Shown: piece after piece, positions 60,979 through 64,000 of the stretch
Layout of the letters: every line of letters starts with the position of its first letter
Numbering within the stretch: position 1 is the first letter of the stretch
From: an uncultured Bacteroidales bacterium
GTDB taxonomy: Bacteria; Bacteroidota; Bacteroidia; Bacteroidales; Paludibacteraceae
Assembly: GCA_900321005.1 (NCBI GenBank)
Contig: ONUF01000001.1
Coordinates: 1 to 64,000, forward strand
Reading direction: 5' to 3'
DNA: 64,000 bases
The notes under the pieces: generated by a model
What the model was told of the DNA's origin: nothing
The model's database searches: none
Seen by the model: only the letters and a program-made list of their open reading frames with translations
Made by a program: the position numbers and the translations under genes

Positions 60979-62300
60979 GAAAATGGCTTCTTTTAGCGGT
61001 TTGCGCTATGCTCCTTGTTCCAGCGCACGCTGCCAAACGCAAAGTGCACACCATCGGCGACAGCACGATGTCCAGTTACCAACCCGCCGCTACTCCGAAA
61101 CGCGGATGGGGCATGTATCTGCAGGCTTTCTTCAATGCCGACTCCATCGAAGTGAACAACCGAGGTAAGTCAGGTGCCTCTTCGCGCACGTTCTACGAGA
61201 CGGACAATCTCTGGCCGTCCGTTAAGAAGCAGATGAGTGCCGGCGACTATCTGATTATTCAGTTTGCGCATAACGACGAGAAATGCAAAGGGGAAGATGT
61301 GCTTGTCCAAAACGCCAAATTGCGTGCTGAAGGGAAGGATACGATCACCGACATGCGCGGTACAGAACCCAACACGACGTACAAAGACTATCTGCGAAAG
61401 TATGTGAACGAGGCCCGCGAAATGGATGTGACTCCCATCCTGATGTCTCCGGTATGCCGTGCCTATTTCAATGACGGCAAGATCAATGCTGAAGGACGAC
61501 ATGACCTGAGTAAAGACAGCATCGACAAGAACTATGTGCGTTGCATGCAGGAGGTAGCGGAAGAACTTAATGTGCCCTTCCTCAATATGACCTCCCGCAG
61601 CGCCGAGCAGTTTGAGACGATGGGGCAAGAATACTGTATGGAGCATTATTTCAACTGCGGCGACAAGACCCATACCGGACAGGAAGGAGGCATGACTGTT
61701 GCCCATATGACCTACCGCCTCATTGCCAACAGCGCGGACTTAGTCGAACTTCATCACCTCGTATCCTTACCGCCGGTGGAGAAATATGCGGCTTATGTCC
61801 GGAATATCGAAGAGCAAGGCAGACAGGCGGCTTTCGAGGCAAAAGGAAAGCCTTTCGCTAAGACGTTGACGACTGCCAAACTGCAGAACCTGAAAGCGAG
61901 CAAGCAGACCTACATGCCGGCAGACGGATTATGGCCGGCCGGCGAGATAGACGAGGTGGCCAATCGCTATATTGAATACATGCTTCCCGCGGACAAGAAG
62001 AAAGGCTTCGTCATTGAAACCATCTATCTGCCTGTGCGCGGAAAGGGCGGAGACGGAATGAATATCCACATCAACTATGGTTTTGGAGAGCAATTCCGTA
62101 ATGTGACGACCATCTACGAGAATACCGCGCTGCCGAAGAACCAATGGATAGAGGTGAAGATCGCTCAACCTATCTTAGTGCCTGCCGGCGAAAAGATTCA
62201 TATTCGTGTCTTGCCTTGGTACGACTCCAACGGTCGTCCGCAGAAAGGTAAGAAACTCGAACTCGGAGAGTTGAAAATTACCGGAAAGAAACTGTTATAA
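60975..62300 (+). CDS. Secreted rhamnogalacturonan acetylesterase (CE12-type SGNH hydrolase)
   Basis: The 441-residue protein has a signal peptide (WLLLAVCAMLLVPAHA). SGNH blocks: HTIGDSTMSSY (nucleophile Ser), NRGKSGASSRTF, IIQFAHNDEK and DKTHTGQEGG (catalytic Asp/His), which together fit CE12 esterases that deacetylate rhamnogalacturonan. A C-terminal region of about 150 residues follows and is not recognised. It is coupled to pnuC and the pseudouridine synthase by 4-bp overlaps, but functionally it matches the two GH105 genes 13 kb away. Confidence 0.88.
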   Translation: MRKWLLLAVCAMLLVPAHAAKRKVHTIGDSTMSSYQPAATPKRGWGMYLQAFFNADSIEVNNRGKSGASSRTFYETDNLWPSVKKQMSAGDYLIIQFAHNDEKCKGEDVLVQNAKLRAEGKDTITDMRGTEPNTTYKDYLRKYVNEAREMDVTPILMSPVCRAYFNDGKINAEGRHDLSKDSIDKNYVRCMQEVAEELNVPFLNMTSRSAEQFETMGQEYCMEHYFNCGDKTHTGQEGGMTVAHMTYRLIANSADLVELHHLVSLPPVEKYAAYVRNIEEQGRQAAFEAKGKPFAKTLTTAKLQNLKASKQTYMPADGLWPAGEIDEVANRYIEYMLPADKKKGFVIETIYLPVRGKGGDGMNIHINYGFGEQFRNVTTIYENTALPKNQWIEVKIAQPILVPAGEKIHIRVLPWYDSNGRPQKGKKLELGELKITGKKLL

Positions 62301-62305
62301 AAAAA

Positions 62306-62331
62306 GCCGCTCAATCGAGCGGCCTTTTTCT
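62306..62331. terminator. Bidirectional intrinsic terminator
   Basis: GCCGCTC and GAGCGGC with loop AATC. A T-run follows on the plus strand and an A-run precedes, so it can end both the CE12 transcript and the convergent exbD transcript. Confidence 0.88.
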
Positions 62332-62801
62332 TAATAACTTGTTCGCTGTGTAGCAGCGTAACTGATCTTCAGTGCGTATGCGCGACGGAGTTCCTGCTTG
62401 ATGTCAGCGATGACACCCATGCGGGTTTCTTTATCGGCCTTGATCGAGACGGTCATCAAACCCTGCTCGCTCTCTTTCATGGACGAACGCTCGTTGACGA
62501 TATACTCGCCAATCTCCTTCGTCTCTGCGAAAGCGTCATCGAGTTGGATACGGGTCTCTGCACCATACTGCTTGCGGAACTCTGCCGTAGGCGTACCTAC
62601 GTAGATATAGCGCACGAGCGATTTCTTCTCCAGCTTGGTCAGCTCAGTAGCCTGCGGGTTCTTGAACTGCACCTTATAGCTTACCTCCTTCATTGACGTA
62701 ACGGACATGAAGAAGAACAGCAGCATGAAGATAATATCCGGAAGTGACGACGTATTCAACGCCGGCATTTCACGCTTCTCATTTCTACGAATCTTTGCCA
62801 T
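62331..62801 (-). CDS. exbD: Biopolymer transport protein ExbD
   Basis: 156 residues from ATG 62801. One N-terminal membrane helix follows PALNTSSLPDIIFMLLFFFMSVTSM, containing the proton-relay Asp in LPDIIF. The periplasmic domain follows. A longer frame to 62939 would overlap the preceding exbD and lacks family similarity. With ExbB and TonB it powers outer-membrane receptors. Confidence 0.93.
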   Translation of the reverse strand: MAKIRRNEKREMPALNTSSLPDIIFMLLFFFMSVTSMKEVSYKVQFKNPQATELTKLEKKSLVRYIYVGTPTAEFRKQYGAETRIQLDDAFAETKEIGEYIVNERSSMKESEQGLMTVSIKADKETRMGVIADIKQELRRAYALKISYAATQRTSY

Positions 62802-62802
62802 G

Positions 62803-63381
62803 TTAGTTACCGTAATTTTTAGGTTCAGCCTCCGAGATCTTCTGAGGATAGATCTTTTGGATCTGTTTCTGTTGATCCTCTTCCAATTCGTTATAAGCTT
62901 TGTGGAAATACTTCTGCGCGCACTCTTCACGCAATTCATTGTATGCCGCTACGAGTTCATTCTGAACATCCAAATACGCCTGATACTGGGTATCTACGTC
63001 GTTCTGAACAGAGATCACGTGATCCTTCGTGTACTTGAGTACACCGAACGGAGCACCGAAATCCTCTTCGAACAACTTCGGATACCAGTCTGCGTTATTC
63101 TCGTTCTTAATGAATTCCTTAGCGCGTTCGCGAAGTTGCTTCACATCCATCAACTGGCCTTGCACCATCAACTGGTTCGCGGAGTTAATCTTCACTACCA
63201 GCAGGTTGCGCTTGTTAATATCCTTATCCTCTATCTTTTGATCGGGAGGAATAGGCGCAGGCAGACGGCGAGCCAGTCCTTGGTTAACATCCATAGAGGT
63301 GGTCACCAAGAAGAAAATCAGCAACAGGAACGAGATGTCGGCCATAGAGCTGGCGTTGATCTGTGGGATTTTCTTTGCCAT
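62803..63381 (-). CDS. exbD: Biopolymer transport protein ExbD (second copy)
   Basis: 192 residues. MAKKIPQINASSMADISFLLLIFFLVTTSMD carries the conserved Asp in MADISF and a single membrane helix. It has a longer periplasmic part than the following copy, with an extra helical, acidic stretch (about 115-180). Two adjacent exbD genes are usual in Bacteroidales tonB clusters. It ends 1 bp before the other copy's start. Confidence 0.93.
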   Translation of the reverse strand: MAKKIPQINASSMADISFLLLIFFLVTTSMDVNQGLARRLPAPIPPDQKIEDKDINKRNLLVVKINSANQLMVQGQLMDVKQLRERAKEFIKNENNADWYPKLFEEDFGAPFGVLKYTKDHVISVQNDVDTQYQAYLDVQNELVAAYNELREECAQKYFHKAYNELEEDQQKQIQKIYPQKISEAEPKNYGN

Positions 63382-63393
63382 GATAAATGTGAT

Positions 63394-63873
63394 TTACTTC
63401 GACAGTTTTTTGGTGTAAATTATACCCCAAATCATCGTACAAATAGTAGCGGTGATCAGGAAATAGCAAGCGTAGATAACGGCATCTGCCAATTGTGCCC
63501 ACGCGCCTTCGTTATCCGTACCTTCGTAACCTACGATATGGATCTTCTCAGGACTACCGAGGAACCAGCAAAGGAGTGCCAGAACTACGAAACCGGCTAC
63601 AACACCCAGCGTGGTGTATGCTTTCTTGCGGTTCGTCTTCCAGTTCTCGCAGAAATCGATCACTACTACTGCTAATGTAATGAGGACTACCAACCCAACC
63701 AGGATGTAGACCCAGATGAGGAATGCATCGGTGAAACGAGGAATATCCAGGAAATCACCGGCAACCTCCAGACTACCGTTAGAGCCACCGAGGAAGAACA
63801 ACGCGATAAACACGATGCCCAGTGCCAGCAGCGACCATAAGGCAATCTTTGGTAACATTTTATAATCTTTCAT
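63394..63873 (-). CDS. Small four-helix membrane protein of the exb cluster
   Basis: 159 residues with four predicted membrane segments (about 10-30, 50-72, 86-106, 130-152) and no recognised domain. Proteins of this kind recur between exbB and exbD in Bacteroidales, so it is probably an accessory of the TonB energising complex; that is inference from position. Confidence 0.75.
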   Translation of the reverse strand: MKDYKMLPKIALWSLLALGIVFIALFFLGGSNGSLEVAGDFLDIPRFTDAFLIWVYILVGLVVLITLAVVVIDFCENWKTNRKKAYTTLGVVAGFVVLALLCWFLGSPEKIHIVGYEGTDNEGAWAQLADAVIYACYFLITATICTMIWGIIYTKKLSK

Positions 63874-63895
63874 AATTGCTCAAAATTTAAATTGA

Positions 63896-63957
63896 TTTGT
63901 TGTTTGTTGTTGTTCGTTGGTCTCAATTGCCAACTACAATCACCAATTACCAATTAT
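63896..63957. repeat. Heptamer arrays between exbB and the small membrane gene
   Basis: TTTGTTG, TTTGTTG, TTGTTCG, TTGGTCT (63896-63923), then CAATTGC, CAACTAC, AATCAC, CAATTAC, CAATTAT (63924-63957, one unit short by a base). The second array includes the stop codon of the upstream gene. Confidence 0.65.
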
Positions 63958-64000
63958 TTCTTCTTTTGAGCAGCGTCGAACTCAACTACGATGTCAAGCA
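63954..64000 (-). CDS. C-terminal tail of a probable ExbB (MotA/TolQ/ExbB) gene, cut by the window edge
   Basis: Only the last 14 residues are inside the window, ending EFDAAQKKK and a TAA stop. The tail alone has no diagnostic motif. The assignment to ExbB follows from the position upstream of two exbD genes. Confidence 0.5.
   Translation of the reverse strand, partial: LDIVVEFDAAQKKK

Overview
The window looks like a chromosomal segment of a Bacteroidales (Bacteroidota) bacterium. Evidence: three gliding/type IX secretion lipoproteins (GldB, GldH, GldJ), ExbD pairs followed by a Bacteroidota-type small membrane protein, Bacteroidota promoters (-33 TTG, -7 TAnnTTTG), few Shine-Dalgarno sites, and a giant secreted protein ending in a type IX sorting-like tail. 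I cannot name the genus. A perfect parS sequence between mnmG and apt suggests the left part lies in the ParB-bound, probably origin-proximal, domain.

Layout. (1) 9-13586, minus strand: one long run from mreB leftwards through mreC, mreD, mrdA (PBP2), rodA, a YraN protein, mnmG, apt, uvrC, tsaE, a LolD-type ATPase, gldB and a membrane acyltransferase. It covers cell shape, tRNA modification, repair and envelope functions. (2) 13587-13944: mreB promoter, tRNA-Asn with promoter and terminator, and a plus-strand promoter. (3) 13945-21156, plus strand: sugar/nucleoside kinase, plsC, HIT protein, holB, ricT, gldH, trmB, a zinc-less sirtuin and a CPBP protease, mostly with overlapping ends. (4) 21107-25319, minus strand: zinc-ribbon coiled-coil protein, Nif3-like protein, a DUF5606 protein directly behind tRNA-Met(CAT), and metG. 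(5) 25486-30258: outer-membrane barrel protein, cdaA, folP, gldJ, gcvH.

(6) 30259-47967 is the accessory part: a RhuM/PLD-like protein, a 4235-residue surface protein rich in InlB-type repeats and Ig/Fn3 modules, a small protein with a C-terminal anchor-like tail, and two GH105 hydrolases for pectin (rhamnogalacturonan) products. A CE12 esterase at 60975 fits the same substrate. (7) 57557-47941, minus strand: six tightly overlapping genes, potA-potB-potC-potD plus a TPR protein and an outer-membrane barrel. This joins polyamine uptake to an envelope pair of unknown role. PotC carries an unusual periplasmic extension. (8) 57817-62300: rpsF-rpsR-rplI-rpmE, then pnuC, an RluA-type synthase and CE12. 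(9) 62331-64000, minus strand: exbD, exbD, a small membrane protein and the tail of a probable exbB.

The most unusual signal is not a gene. At least 16 sites carry short arrays of degenerate 7-, 8-, 9- or 11-nt tandem repeats. They fall into a few sequence families, occur in both orientations, and sit at gene junctions or inside genes. In three genes they encode the hydrophobic core of the signal peptide, and two of those arrays use a 9-nt unit that keeps the frame. Other signals are a nearly invariant promoter type with 20-nt spacing and conserved spacer, leader hairpins just behind many of these promoters, and a protein start codon 2 nt behind a tRNA 3' end.
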